A stretch of DNA of 64,000 nucleotides from Flavonifractor hominis (GCF_040095835.1 NZ_JBBMFT010000003.1:289664-353663); one strand, 5' to 3'. Positions 40,389 to 49,744 are shown, counted from the first letter of the stretch. Translations and numbers: made by a program. Notes: a model not told the origin generated them from the sequence alone.

Positions 40389-41646
40389 ATTTTATAGGTA
40401 GCAGGACAGTGAAGGTGGTTCCCGTCTCCGCTGTGCTGGTCACAGAGATTTTTCCACGGTGGCCGTCTACGATGCTCTTGGCGATGGCAAGTCCCAGCCC
40501 ATATCCACCGCGGGTACGATCCCGGGCGGCGTCCGCCCGATAGAACCGTTCAAACAGATGGGGCAGATGCTCTGGAGGAATGGGGTCACCGGTGTTGTGT
40601 ACGCTCAGGCGCAGGCGTTCCTGATGGTTCTCCAGTTCCAGACGGACAGCACCGCCCGGGCCGGCATATTTGACCGCGTTGTCCAGCAAAATCATCACCA
40701 GGCGGCGCAGCTGACCCTCATCCCCACGCAGGGTAAGGTCGGGGGCGATTTCACTTTCCAGTGTGATGCCGGACTCGAAGGCGACTGATTCAAAGAGAAG
40801 CAGACAACCCAGTACCAGCTCGCTCATGGAGAGTGGACAAGGGACGATGGTGCGGTTGGTGTGGTCGGATTTGGCCAGAAATAGCAGATCGTCCACCAGC
40901 CCCTTCATCTGTACGGCCTCCTCATGGGTATATTCCAGCCATTTGAGTTGAGAGGCCACGGTATCCTCCTTGTGGGAGAGGACGATGCCGGTGTTGGCCA
41001 GGATCACCGTGAGAGGGGTCTTGAGCTCGTGGGAAGCGTCGGCCACGAACTGCCGCTGCTGCTGCCATGCGCGCTCTGTTGGACGCAGAGCCAGTGAAGA
41101 GAGAAACAGGCTGAGGAAGAAGAACAATACCATGGCAAGGCTCCATACGCCCAGAGAGGTGATCGCCAGTGTGCGCAGCGAATTGGTCTCCCAACTGCGA
41201 TCGGCAAAGGCGATGCGTACCGTGCCGTCGGGCAGCAGCTGTTTGAGAAAACGCAGGCTGGGACTTGAGAGGGTCCCGCTGTCCGTTCCCAGGTCGAGCA
41301 CGTCCTGGGCGGCCTGCGCGGCGGTCTCATCGGATACATCCACCTGGCCGCCGTCGTTGATGTGGGTGACCACCCCGTCTTCCACGGTAACCACGAAAAC
41401 CGGGACCATGGAGAAGAACTGCTCTCGGTGGCCCGGGTTCCGCCGCTCCGGCGGCGGATCATCAATGGCAAAGCGGGGGGGATCCTCGTTGTCCGGCCGG
41501 GCCAGCGCCATGCGCATGGAGGCGTCGCTCTCACCCGCCAGACGTCTGGCATTGGCCGCCAGCAGCAGCCCGAACACGATCAGCAGGACCAGTCCCACCA
41601 GCAGCAGATTGATGAGGATGAATTTGCGCCGCAGCGTCCGAATCAT
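40387..41646 (-). CDS. Sensor histidine kinase
   Basis: A 419-aa membrane kinase. Two hydrophobic helices (~11-30 and ~168-190) frame an extracytoplasmic sensor of about 135 residues. HisKA has the phosphorylation site SHELKTPLT and the HATPase domain has DNAVKY, the glycine boxes GGYGLGLAIAKSI and FERFYRAD. The start overlaps the response regulator stop by 4 bp. It faces the ABC exporter operon, so it probably senses an envelope stress or an antimicrobial (inference). Confidence 0.93.
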   Translation of the reverse strand: MIRTLRRKFILINLLLVGLVLLIVFGLLLAANARRLAGESDASMRMALARPDNEDPPRFAIDDPPPERRNPGHREQFFSMVPVFVVTVEDGVVTHINDGGQVDVSDETAAQAAQDVLDLGTDSGTLSSPSLRFLKQLLPDGTVRIAFADRSWETNSLRTLAITSLGVWSLAMVLFFFLSLFLSSLALRPTERAWQQQRQFVADASHELKTPLTVILANTGIVLSHKEDTVASQLKWLEYTHEEAVQMKGLVDDLLFLAKSDHTNRTIVPCPLSMSELVLGCLLLFESVAFESGITLESEIAPDLTLRGDEGQLRRLVMILLDNAVKYAGPGGAVRLELENHQERLRLSVHNTGDPIPPEHLPHLFERFYRADAARDRTRGGYGLGLAIAKSIVDGHRGKISVTSTAETGTTFTVLLPIK

Positions 41647-42320
41647 GAGTTGGGTACCTCCAGATGGTAGCCAACCTTTCGGACGGTCTGAATGGTGACA
41701 GAGGAGTCCAGAAACACCAGTTTTTTGCGCAGGAAGGAGATGTATACCTCTACATTATTGTCCTCTGCATCGGACTCCAGTCCCCAGACCCGGGCGATAA
41801 TGTCTTCTTTTGGGATCACGGCGCGGGGAGAAGCCATGAGCAGGCGCAGGACATCGAACTCCTTAAATCCCAGACGTACCGAGCGCCCCTGACAGCGCAG
41901 GGTGTGAGAGGAAAGTTCCAGCGTCAGGTCTCCGGCGGTAAGTTCTTCGCTGATGACCTCTCCCTGACGGCGGGTCAGGGCCCGTACCCGGGCCAGCAGC
42001 TCGCCCATGTCGAAAGGTTTTGTCATATAGTCGTCGGCACCGTGGTCCAGACCGGCGATTTTGTCCGGGACCTCATCCCGGGCGGTGAGCATCAGGATCG
42101 GAGTGGAGACGTGAGCGCAGCGCAGCCTCCGGGCTACTTCAAAACCGTCTACCTTAGGCAGCATTACATCCAGCAGAATCACATCATATTGGCCGGTCAG
42201 GCCATAATCCAAACCGTCAGCCCCGTCAAAAACCAGGTCGGCCTGATAACGCTGTTCCTTCATGATCTGCCCCAGCGCTTCGGCCAGACGGCACTCGTCC
42301 TCCACGATCAGTACGCGCAT
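41643..42320 (-). CDS. OmpR-family response regulator
   Basis: A 225-aa DNA-binding response regulator. Receiver domain with acidic pocket DE (residues 8-9), phospho-acceptor Asp51 in VILLDVMLP and Lys in MTKPFDM. Winged-helix effector domain in the C-terminal ~100 residues (VRLGFKEFDVLRLL...YISFLRKKL). AGAGGTGATG precedes the ATG. The same direct-repeat box lies upstream of this gene and of the divergent exporter, so it likely autoregulates. Confidence 0.95.
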   Translation of the reverse strand: MRVLIVEDECRLAEALGQIMKEQRYQADLVFDGADGLDYGLTGQYDVILLDVMLPKVDGFEVARRLRCAHVSTPILMLTARDEVPDKIAGLDHGADDYMTKPFDMGELLARVRALTRRQGEVISEELTAGDLTLELSSHTLRCQGRSVRLGFKEFDVLRLLMASPRAVIPKEDIIARVWGLESDAEDNNVEVYISFLRKKLVFLDSSVTIQTVRKVGYHLEVPNS

Positions 42321-42343
42321 GGAGTCATCACCTCTTTTTGGTT

Positions 42344-42377
42344 AGGATACAAAATGATCCTGAAATCAGTCTGAAAA
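42344..42377 (-). promoter_or_regulatory. Response-regulator box and -10 of the two-component operon
   Basis: Minus-strand TTTTCAGACTGATTTCAGG (42377-42359), i.e. TTTCAG repeated at 11-bp spacing, then 9 bp, then TATCCT (42349-42344). The geometry is identical to the divergent exporter promoter. Confidence 0.8.
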
Positions 42378-42437
42378 AAGTATAGAGGAATGCCGTAGGT
42401 GTGTCAATGCACGGCTGTTTACAATTCGTTTGAAACC

Positions 42438-42471
42438 TTTTCAGATTGATTTCAGGTTAAAGCGCTATACT
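42438..42471 (+). promoter_or_regulatory. Response-regulator box and -10 of the exporter operon
   Basis: TTTTCAGATTGATTTCAGG (42438-42456), then 9 bp, then TATACT (42466-42471). The box takes the place of a -35 element, which fits activation by an OmpR-type regulator. Confidence 0.82.
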
Positions 42472-42506
42472 GTCCCCCGATATGGAAATGGAACGGGAGG
42501 ATGCGT

Positions 42507-44342
42507 ATGCAGCTCACACTGGGAAAAAGAAAGCAGGCTCAGCCTCAGCCGGAGAAGGAACCGGCGCAATTTCGCCCCAAGAAAAAGTTCCCCGTCCGGC
42601 GGGTAGTGGCCATAGTGGTGGTGGCAGCGCTGGCAGTGGGGGCCGGTTTTGGCGTGCGGGTGCTGTTTTTCAGCGAGGAGGAGCAGGTAGCCCTGACCGA
42701 ACAGACGACATATGGGACCCTGTCTACCACCATTGAGGGCACCGGCACCACCATGCCCGCCGACAGTGTGACATACACCACGGCCTCCGACGCGGAGATC
42801 ACCGAGGTATATGTCTCTGCCGGTGACACGGTGGAAGTGGGAGATCTGCTCTATACACAGGATGACTCGGAACTGGATGAGCAGATCGAGACTTATCAGG
42901 ATGAGATCACGGAGCTGACCAATCAGCTCTCCGACTACCAGGACCAGCTCTCCGAGCTGAATGAAAGCCTGGCCCAGTTGAGTGTAACAGCGCCGTTTTC
43001 CGGACGCATCACCGAGATTGCGGTGGATGTGGGGGACAACGTGGCGGCGGGCAGTAAGCTGGCTCGCCTGGTGGATGACAGCAAGATGACCTTGACGGAA
43101 TATTTCAGCTATGCCTATGAAGATCAGGTTTATGTGGGTATGCAGGCCGGTGTGTCCATTGCCAGCCTGATGAAGACGTTTGAGGGCACGGTCGTTGACA
43201 TCCAGAAAGTGGACCGGGTCACCACGGAGGGGACCCGCTGTTTTGCCGTGACCATGGAACTGGAGAATCCGGGCGCCCTGTCTGAGGGAATGAGCGGCGC
43301 CGGATATCTGGTGGCCGACTCGGGCGAGAAGATTTATCCGGCGGTGGAGGGTACCCTGGAGTGCTACGCCAGCCAGGACCTGACGGCGGAAGTGAGCGGT
43401 GAACTCACCGCTGTACACGCGGTGGATTATGAGCAGGTGAGTGCGGGAGCGGTCCTGTTTACCGTGGATGGGTCGGACTATCAAAAGCAGGTGGAAACGG
43501 TGAACCGCCAGATCACCCAAACCCAGGAAAAAATTACCCAAACCCAGGAGAAGATCACAGAGACGGAGGAAAAACGCTCGGACTACACGGTCACGGCTGA
43601 GATCTCCGGCAAGATCATCATGGTAGGGGTGAAGGCGGGGGAGACGCCCCGGGATGCCGGACAGACGGCGGTGACGCTGTATAACCTGGATTCCATGACC
43701 ATTACAGCCAACATCGACGAGTTGGATATCGACAGCATTCAGATGGGGATGGAAGTGGACATCATTCAGTCGGGGGCGGAAGAGGACACCCACTACACCG
43801 GAACCGTCACCGAGATCAGCTATGAAGCGACCAACTCCAACGGCGTAGCCTATTTCCCCATCACCATCACCATTCCCAGCGGCGGAGCGCTGTCCGCCGG
43901 TGTCAATGTGTCTTACGCCATTACGGTGGGCGATGCTTCGGAGGGGGTGCTGGCCCCTATCAGCGCGCTGAAGAGTACCAGCGAGGGCACCTGCCTGTTT
44001 GTGAAGTCGGATACCCGGCCGGAGAACGCTGTAGATCTGGAGGACGGGACCGTGCCGGAGGGCTTCTACGCCGTGCCGGTAGAGGTGGGCGAATCCAATA
44101 GCCGGTATGTACGCATTCTCTCCGGCGTGGACGAGGGGGCAGAGGTCTTTACCCGTTATCAGCAGGCCGCGCCAAGCGGCGGGGACACGACCAGCCAGGG
44201 AGAAGAGGGTGATACCTCCGGTTTCCCGGGCGGCGGTATGCCGGACTTTGGCAGCGGTGAGCGGCCCAGCTTCGGCGGCGGAAGCGGCGGCGGTATGCCG
44301 GGTGGCGGCATGGGCGGCATGGGCGGCGGCCCCATGGGCTAA
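42507..44342 (+). CDS. MacA/HlyD-like efflux adaptor protein
   Basis: A 611-aa membrane-fusion-type adaptor. N-terminal helix (~30-55), then lipoyl/barrel halves interrupted by a coiled coil rich in Glu/Gln (ELDEQIETYQDEITELTNQL region ~120-165) and a second coil near ~335-365 (QITQTQEKITQTQEK). A second beta-barrel block follows, and the C-terminus ends in a Gly/Met/Pro-rich tail of about 50 residues. At 611 aa it is longer than typical MacA, with two lipoyl-like modules. The start at 42507 is chosen because GAGG is 6 nt upstream. First gene of the exporter operon. Confidence 0.87.
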   Translation: MQLTLGKRKQAQPQPEKEPAQFRPKKKFPVRRVVAIVVVAALAVGAGFGVRVLFFSEEEQVALTEQTTYGTLSTTIEGTGTTMPADSVTYTTASDAEITEVYVSAGDTVEVGDLLYTQDDSELDEQIETYQDEITELTNQLSDYQDQLSELNESLAQLSVTAPFSGRITEIAVDVGDNVAAGSKLARLVDDSKMTLTEYFSYAYEDQVYVGMQAGVSIASLMKTFEGTVVDIQKVDRVTTEGTRCFAVTMELENPGALSEGMSGAGYLVADSGEKIYPAVEGTLECYASQDLTAEVSGELTAVHAVDYEQVSAGAVLFTVDGSDYQKQVETVNRQITQTQEKITQTQEKITETEEKRSDYTVTAEISGKIIMVGVKAGETPRDAGQTAVTLYNLDSMTITANIDELDIDSIQMGMEVDIIQSGAEEDTHYTGTVTEISYEATNSNGVAYFPITITIPSGGALSAGVNVSYAITVGDASEGVLAPISALKSTSEGTCLFVKSDTRPENAVDLEDGTVPEGFYAVPVEVGESNSRYVRILSGVDEGAEVFTRYQQAAPSGGDTTSQGEEGDTSGFPGGGMPDFGSGERPSFGGGSGGGMPGGGMGGMGGGPMG

Positions 44343-44355
44343 AGGAGGAACACGC

Positions 44356-45087
44356 ATGAGCTTGATCCAATTAAAAGATGTCTACAAGATTTACGCTGAG
44401 GGGCAGGAGAATCAGGTCAATGCCCTGGACGGTGTGTCTCTGGAGATTAACAAAGGGGAGTTCGTGGCGATCATCGGCACCTCCGGCTCGGGTAAATCCA
44501 CCATGATGAACATCCTGGGCTGTCTGGACGTACCGACTCGGGGAGACTATTTTCTGGATGGAATCTCCATCCGGGAGCGCACCCAGCGGGAGTTGTCTGA
44601 AATCCGTTCCCGCCAGATTGCCTTTATCTTTCAGGGGTATAACCTGATTCCGTCGCTGAATGTCTGGCAGAACGTGGCCCTGCCCATGCTCTATCAGAAG
44701 GTACCTCTGGCCCAGCGGAAGGCACGGGCCATGGAGGCACTGGAGAAGGTGGATATTGCATCCAAAGCGGAAAATCGCCCCACACAGCTCTCCGGTGGCC
44801 AGCAGCAGCGGGTGGCCATAGCCCGGGCCATGGCCGCACGTTCCCCCATCCTGATGGCGGATGAACCCACCGGAGCGTTGGACTCCAAGACCGGCGCCCA
44901 AGTGCTGGAACTGATGCGCCAACTCAATGCGGAAGGAACCACCGTCATCCTCATTACTCACGATAACGGCATTGCAGCCCAGGCGGACCGCCGGGTACAG
45001 GTCAAGGATGGCCACATCGTCCACGATACCCTGTGGGACGGTGTGTGTGTGGACTGGAGCGCCCGGACGGCGCGGGTGGCGCAATGA
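44356..45087 (+). CDS. MacB/LolD-type ABC transporter ATP-binding protein
   Basis: A 243-aa ATPase. Walker A GTSGSGKST (~40-48), signature LSGGQQQRVAIARAM, Walker B ILMADEPTGALD and switch histidine ITHD are complete. It belongs to the MacB/LolD/FtsE exporter class that works with FtsX-type permeases. AAAGGAGG precedes the ATG at 44356; the stop overlaps the permease start. Confidence 0.94.
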   Translation: MSLIQLKDVYKIYAEGQENQVNALDGVSLEINKGEFVAIIGTSGSGKSTMMNILGCLDVPTRGDYFLDGISIRERTQRELSEIRSRQIAFIFQGYNLIPSLNVWQNVALPMLYQKVPLAQRKARAMEALEKVDIASKAENRPTQLSGGQQQRVAIARAMAARSPILMADEPTGALDSKTGAQVLELMRQLNAEGTTVILITHDNGIAAQADRRVQVKDGHIVHDTLWDGVCVDWSARTARVAQ

Positions 45088-46265
45088 ATGCGCTTATCAT
45101 GGCACTGGATTCCATTTGGGAGAAAAAAGGACGTTCCTTTTTGACGATGCTGGGTATCATCATCGGCGTAACGGCGGTTCTGGTGTTGGTGGCGCTGGTC
45201 TCAGGCTATAACGCGGACATAACGGCCTATTATGAAAAGCTGGGCGTCAATAAGGTCAATGTCACGGTAAGCTGGTATGATACCAGCCGGGCCGTAGACG
45301 TGATGGAGGAACTCTACACCTATGGCAATGAGGAGCTGGGGGAGCAGGTGGAGGGGGTCAGTCCGGACCTGTCCACCAGCCTGCCTGTGAAATACCGTAC
45401 CACGACTCTGGACAGCAGCACGCTTTATCTGGGCAGCGACCAGTTTGCCGTGTGCAACAATTATACACTGGAGGACGGAAGAGATATCACGGCCTTTGAT
45501 ATTGAGCAGCGCAACCGTGTATGTGTGCTGGGCTCCTATGTGGCCGACAGCCTTTTTCAGTACTCTGACCCCATTGGTGAGACCGTGTATTTCGGCGGCG
45601 AACCGTTTACCGTGGTGGGGACCTATTACCAGAAGGACGGCGGTGAGGAGGGTTCCATGGACGACATGGCGGTGGTGCCCTACAGCATGGACCGGACCCT
45701 TCTTACGACCAATTATCTGACCTCCTTTACCGTCAAAGTTGGAACATCCAACGATATGGACGCTGTAATGACGCAGCTGGACGCGTTTCTTGCAGAGCTT
45801 ATTGATTCCAGTGTGGGAGACTATGAACTGGAAAACGGCAATGCATCCATGACGGAGAGTACGGAAGAAATGACCTCCATGAGCGTGGTGCTGGGTGGTA
45901 TCGCGGGCATCGCCCTGCTGGTAGGCGGCATCGGCATCATGAATATCATGCTGGTCACAGTGACCGAGCGTACCCGGGAGATCGGCATCAAAAAGTCCAT
46001 CGGTGCCCCGCGGCGGGAGATCGTGGGACAATTCCTGGTGGAGGCGGCCATCCTCAGCGCACTGGGGGGCGTGATCGGCATTCTGCTGGGCTTCCTGCTC
46101 TCCCTGATCCTGGGAAAGGCCATGTACGACCTGATCCTGTTCCCCAATGCGATCGTTACGGTAGGGGCGTTTGCCTTCTCTGTTTTGATCGGCATCATAT
46201 TTGGAATTTATCCGGCTGCCAAGGCATCCGGCCTGCAGCCGGTGGACGCCCTGAGAGCGGACTGA
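45084..46265 (+). CDS. MacB-like ABC transporter permease (FtsX family)
   Basis: A 393-aa permease: one N-terminal helix (~17-40), an extracytoplasmic MacB-PCD-like domain (~45-265), and three C-terminal FtsX helices with the conserved IGIMNIMLVTVTERTREIGIKKSIGA stretch split by the cytosolic loop. It starts 4 bp inside the ATPase gene. Together with the adaptor and ATPase it forms a Gram-positive MacAB-like exporter, presumably for a peptide or drug. Confidence 0.93.
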   Translation: MNALIMALDSIWEKKGRSFLTMLGIIIGVTAVLVLVALVSGYNADITAYYEKLGVNKVNVTVSWYDTSRAVDVMEELYTYGNEELGEQVEGVSPDLSTSLPVKYRTTTLDSSTLYLGSDQFAVCNNYTLEDGRDITAFDIEQRNRVCVLGSYVADSLFQYSDPIGETVYFGGEPFTVVGTYYQKDGGEEGSMDDMAVVPYSMDRTLLTTNYLTSFTVKVGTSNDMDAVMTQLDAFLAELIDSSVGDYELENGNASMTESTEEMTSMSVVLGGIAGIALLVGGIGIMNIMLVTVTERTREIGIKKSIGAPRREIVGQFLVEAAILSALGGVIGILLGFLLSLILGKAMYDLILFPNAIVTVGAFAFSVLIGIIFGIYPAAKASGLQPVDALRAD

Positions 46266-46281
46266 GCAAGGAGGAAGTGAA

Positions 46282-48324
46282 ATGAAGCATCGCATTTTGA
46301 TGTCAGCCCTGGCGGTCGGATTATGCCTGGGGCTGACGGGGCTGTCCACCCCCGGGGCGCTGGCCTTTTCCGACGTGGCAGACAGCACGGTGTCCGAGGC
46401 CGTGGAGGTACTGGCCGGGCTGGATGTGGTATCGGGCTATTCCGACGGTGGTTATCACCCCAATGACGCGCTGACCCGGGCGCAGTTCTGCAAGCTGGCC
46501 ATTTTGATGGAGGGGCACGGCAGTCAAGTGACGAACAGTGCCTACCGTACCCTGTTCTCCGACGTGCCCGGTTCCAACTGGGCCGCGCCTTACATCAACC
46601 TGGCCTATGAAGAGGGACTGGTGGCCGGCTACGGAGACGGCACCTTCGGTCCGGACGACGCCGTCACCACCGGCCAGGCGGTCACCATCGCTTTGCATCT
46701 GTTGGGTTATACCAATGAGGAGATCGGCCCCTTCTGGCCGGAGGACTATATGGAAAAAGGTGCGGCGCTTGGCCTTCTGGACGGCATCTCCAAGACTGCT
46801 GACCAGACGCTGAACCGGGGAGAAGCGGCGCTGTTGCTCTATCACATGCTGGACCAGACCACCAGCACGGGGCAGGAGTATCTGGACCAGCTGTGCGCTT
46901 CCAAGCTGGAGGGCGTGGTGGTGCTGGACAATGCCGCCGAGGCGGAGGACGGGACTCTCAACACCCTGGAGGTCTATACGGCCCAAGGCTTGAGCTATTA
47001 TGAACAAAGCAATGTGGTCCCGGAAGCGCTGGTGGGACGGAAGGGTACGGTTCTGCTGGATCAGGCGGGCAAAGTGACCGGCTTTGTCCCCGACGAGACC
47101 GTCTCCCGACAGATCCAGCTCTCTGAGGTGGAGGCGGATGGCATTACGGATGCATCTGGGTACACCTATAGCGTTTCCAGTGGGAGCGCGGTGCTGCTGG
47201 ACGGAAATGTGAGCACCTACGGCACATGCTGGTATGAGCTGGAGGGCCGCACCAGCGTGACGCTGTACTACAGCGCTTCCGGCAGTGTGGAACTGATAGT
47301 GGCAACGGATGCGGTGGCGTATGAAGGCGTGACGCTGACGGGATACTATGAGAATGCTTCGCCCAACACGACCTCTCCCCAGAGCATTACATTGCTGGGC
47401 ATCGATCTGGATGTGGCCGAAGATACCCAGACAGGACTGAGCTCCCTTGCCGTAGGGGATCGGATCACCGTGACACTCAACGGCGCGGGAGAGGTGATCT
47501 CTGCCTGCCCTGCCTCTCAGAAACAGGTGGAGCAGTACGGCGTACTGGAGAACGGCAGTGTCCGGCTGACCTGTGGACTGACCGCACAAGGAGAGATATC
47601 CAGCGGCAGCGCCAAGGTGGGAGATCTGGTCAAGGTCTCCTCCAGCGGGATCGGAGAACTGTCGGTCTCCGCCGTGTCGGGGGGCAGCAGCTATCAGCTC
47701 AAAGTGCCGCAGAGGACGTTGGGTACCATCCCGCTGTCGGACGATTTGGTCCTCTATGAGCGGGTGGGAGCCAGCCCGGTAACTGAGATCGAATGGGACG
47801 ATCTGCTGGTGGATACTGTTCCGGCAGCCTCCATTGATTTCTATGCCACCAATGACAGCGGAGAGGTCTGTCTGCTGCTGCTGGACGATGTAACGGGGAA
47901 TGCCTATACGTATGGGGTTCTGACATCGGGTGAAGTAAACAGCGGCGAAAGCGGCATGAGCTATAGCAATCTGACCGTCTCTGTGGAGAACGGGGACGGC
48001 ACCAGCCAGGCTTATATTACCGGTACCTCCGTCAAAGACGATACGGTGGGCGGCGTAGCGGCCACATCGGAAGGCAAGACGGCTGGAATCGTTGTTCTGG
48101 AGTCGGCGGAGGGGATCGCCCGCTCGGCATTTGACGGGACCGAGGCGGTGGTGGTGGATGGCATCCGGGTACCGGTCAGCGATGAAGTGCAGGTCTATAA
48201 TGCCAATACCCAGCGCTGGACGACGCTCTCGGAAGCCAAAGCCTATGCAGATACCTTCACGGTCTACTACAGCGGAACTCTGGGGGAGGACGCGGTGGTA
48301 CGCGTGGTTGTTACGCAGTCCTGA
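46282..48324 (+). CDS. S-layer homology (SLH) domain surface protein
   Basis: A 680-aa secreted protein: signal peptide (~1-28), then three SLH modules (FSDVADSTVSEAVEVLAGL ~29-85; FSDVPGSNWAAPYINLAYEE ~91-150; ~152-200) that bind secondary cell-wall polymer, then ~480 residues of Ser/Gly/Val-rich beta-type sequence with no recognised domain. It directly follows the exporter permease (16 bp, GGAGG), which makes it part of the response-regulator-controlled operon. Possible roles are wall anchoring of the exporter or an envelope stress sensor; unproven. Confidence 0.88.
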   Translation: MKHRILMSALAVGLCLGLTGLSTPGALAFSDVADSTVSEAVEVLAGLDVVSGYSDGGYHPNDALTRAQFCKLAILMEGHGSQVTNSAYRTLFSDVPGSNWAAPYINLAYEEGLVAGYGDGTFGPDDAVTTGQAVTIALHLLGYTNEEIGPFWPEDYMEKGAALGLLDGISKTADQTLNRGEAALLLYHMLDQTTSTGQEYLDQLCASKLEGVVVLDNAAEAEDGTLNTLEVYTAQGLSYYEQSNVVPEALVGRKGTVLLDQAGKVTGFVPDETVSRQIQLSEVEADGITDASGYTYSVSSGSAVLLDGNVSTYGTCWYELEGRTSVTLYYSASGSVELIVATDAVAYEGVTLTGYYENASPNTTSPQSITLLGIDLDVAEDTQTGLSSLAVGDRITVTLNGAGEVISACPASQKQVEQYGVLENGSVRLTCGLTAQGEISSGSAKVGDLVKVSSSGIGELSVSAVSGGSSYQLKVPQRTLGTIPLSDDLVLYERVGASPVTEIEWDDLLVDTVPAASIDFYATNDSGEVCLLLLDDVTGNAYTYGVLTSGEVNSGESGMSYSNLTVSVENGDGTSQAYITGTSVKDDTVGGVAATSEGKTAGIVVLESAEGIARSAFDGTEAVVVDGIRVPVSDEVQVYNANTQRWTTLSEAKAYADTFTVYYSGTLGEDAVVRVVVTQS

Positions 48325-48329
48325 ACGGG

Positions 48330-48362
48330 AAAAAGCCCGCATGCTTTGCATGCGGGCTTTTT
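48330..48362 (+). terminator. Terminator of the exporter operon
   Basis: AAAAAGCCCGCATGC / GCATGCGGGCTTTTT with a 3-nt loop. Confidence 0.92.
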
Positions 48363-48381
48363 GATCGATCTGAGGACAGGG

Positions 48382-48411
48382 AAAAAGCCAGTCCCAAAGG
48401 ACTGGCTTTTC
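48382..48411 (-). terminator. Terminator of rpmB
   Basis: AAAAGCCAGTCC / GGACTGGCTTTT with a 4-nt loop; lies just after the rpmB stop on the minus strand and is also readable from the plus strand. Confidence 0.88.
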
Positions 48412-48417
48412 ATGTTA

Positions 48418-48606
48418 TTACACAGCGCGGGTGACCTTACCCGAACGGAGGCATCTGGTGCACACATAAACGTGCTTGGGCGTGCCGTTGACAATCGCCT
48501 TGACGCGCTTCACATTGGGCTTCCAAGGACGATTGGAGCGGCGGTGAGAGTGGGAAACCTGGATGCCGAACACAACGCCCTTGTCGCAAAATTCACATTT
48601 GGCCAT
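48418..48606 (-). CDS. rpmB: 50S ribosomal protein L28
   Basis: A 62-aa ribosomal protein, Zn-binding form: CEFC (residues 4-7) and CTRC near residues 49-52 give a four-Cys site. The core SHSHRRSNRPWKPNVKRVKA is typical. AGGAGG precedes the ATG at 48606. Single-gene transcript. Confidence 0.97.
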   Translation of the reverse strand: MAKCEFCDKGVVFGIQVSHSHRRSNRPWKPNVKRVKAIVNGTPKHVYVCTRCLRSGKVTRAV

Positions 48607-48658
48607 TCGCTTATACCTCCTCGCTCGTCAGGATACGCTTCGTAAAGCATCGAATGAT

Positions 48659-48687
48659 ATGATAGCAGATTCTCGCAGAAAATGCAA
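48659..48687 (-). promoter_or_regulatory. Promoter of rpmB
   Basis: Minus-strand TTGCAT (48687-48682), 17-bp spacer, TATCAT (48664-48659). Confidence 0.82.
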
Positions 48688-48721
48688 GTATTTTTTTAAA
48701 AATATGGTTTCACAATCTTTG

Positions 48722-48751
48722 TTGCAAAAAGGAAGGGAGAAATGGTATACT
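48722..48751 (+). promoter_or_regulatory. Promoter of hprK
   Basis: TTGCAA (48722-48727), 18-bp spacer, TATACT (48746-48751), with the start codon about 24 bp downstream. Confidence 0.65.
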
Positions 48752-48774
48752 GTGACAAAAAGGAGGCGTCGCCT

Positions 48775-49731
48775 ATGGAGAGCCTGTACAGCGTCAAACT
48801 GGGAGCGCTGATCAAGGAATTTAAACTGGAGGTGCTGCGGGGTGGGGGCGGCTATGAGGACCGCGCCATCCGGACGGAGGACGTAAACCGTCCAGGTCTT
48901 CAGCTCACCGGTTTTTTTGACTATTTTGATCCCAAGCGGCTGCAGGTCATCGGCCGGGTAGAGACCACCTATCTCTCCGGCCTGACGCCGGACCAGCGCC
49001 GGGAGAGCTTTGAGCAGCTGCTCTCTCAGGATATTCCCGCTCTCATTATTTCCCGGGGCATCGACCCGTACCCGGAGTGTATGGAGATGGCGGAAAAGTA
49101 CGACCGTACCATTCTGCGCAGCCAGGATACGACCAGTGTGCTGATGAGTACCATCATCGCCGCACTCAAGTCCTATCTGGCTCCCCGGATTACCCGCCAC
49201 GGTGTGCTGGTGGAGGTCTACGGCGAGGGCGTGCTGCTGCTGGGCGAATCCGGTGTTGGTAAGAGCGAGACGGCCATCGAGCTGGTCAAGCGCGGCCATC
49301 GGCTCATCGCTGATGATGCAGTGGAGATCAAGCGCAACGTTACCGACCGCCTGGTGGGCACGGCGCCCGAGCTGATCCGCCACTACATTGAGCTGCGGGG
49401 GATCGGCGTCATCGATGTCTGCCGGCTGTTTGGTATGAGCGCAGTCAAAGATGAGGCCGAGATCGACATGGTCATCAATCTGGAGCAGTGGAAGGATGGA
49501 GCCATGTACGACCGTTTGGGGCTGGAGAACCTGTATACCACCATCCTGGATGTGCAGGTCCCGTCTCTGACGGTGCCGGTGCGGCCGGGCCGGAACCTGG
49601 CGGTCATCATTGAAGTGGCGGCTATGAACAACCGCCACAAGAAGATGGGATATAATGCGGCGGTGGAATTCACCAAGCAGATCAACCAACATTTTGACCA
49701 GGCCATGAGCGCCCAGGCCCAGGAGAACTGA
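48775..49731 (+). CDS. hprK: HPr kinase/phosphorylase
   Basis: Phosphorylates HPr on Ser46 for carbon catabolite control in Firmicutes. 318 aa. Walker A GESGVGKS (157-164), the DDAVEIK acidic segment and the family signature LELRGIGVIDVCRLFG (~203-218) are present. ATG at 48775 with AAAGGAGG. Its presence fits the cre-like operator near kdgF at the end of the window. Confidence 0.95.
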   Translation: MESLYSVKLGALIKEFKLEVLRGGGGYEDRAIRTEDVNRPGLQLTGFFDYFDPKRLQVIGRVETTYLSGLTPDQRRESFEQLLSQDIPALIISRGIDPYPECMEMAEKYDRTILRSQDTTSVLMSTIIAALKSYLAPRITRHGVLVEVYGEGVLLLGESGVGKSETAIELVKRGHRLIADDAVEIKRNVTDRLVGTAPELIRHYIELRGIGVIDVCRLFGMSAVKDEAEIDMVINLEQWKDGAMYDRLGLENLYTTILDVQVPSLTVPVRPGRNLAVIIEVAAMNNRHKKMGYNAAVEFTKQINQHFDQAMSAQAQEN

Positions 49732-49744
49732 GGCACAGTCCGGA

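Noticed and set aside
46282..48324. Repeats within the SLH gene as a CRISPR or tandem-repeat array
   Set aside because: SLH modules are diverged protein repeats; no direct DNA repeats with spacers occur here or anywhere in the window.
46321..48351. 676-codon open frame antisense to the SLH protein gene
   Set aside because: Arg/His/Gln-rich shadow frame with no ribosome binding site or domain; the plus-strand SLH protein has signal peptide and three SLH modules.
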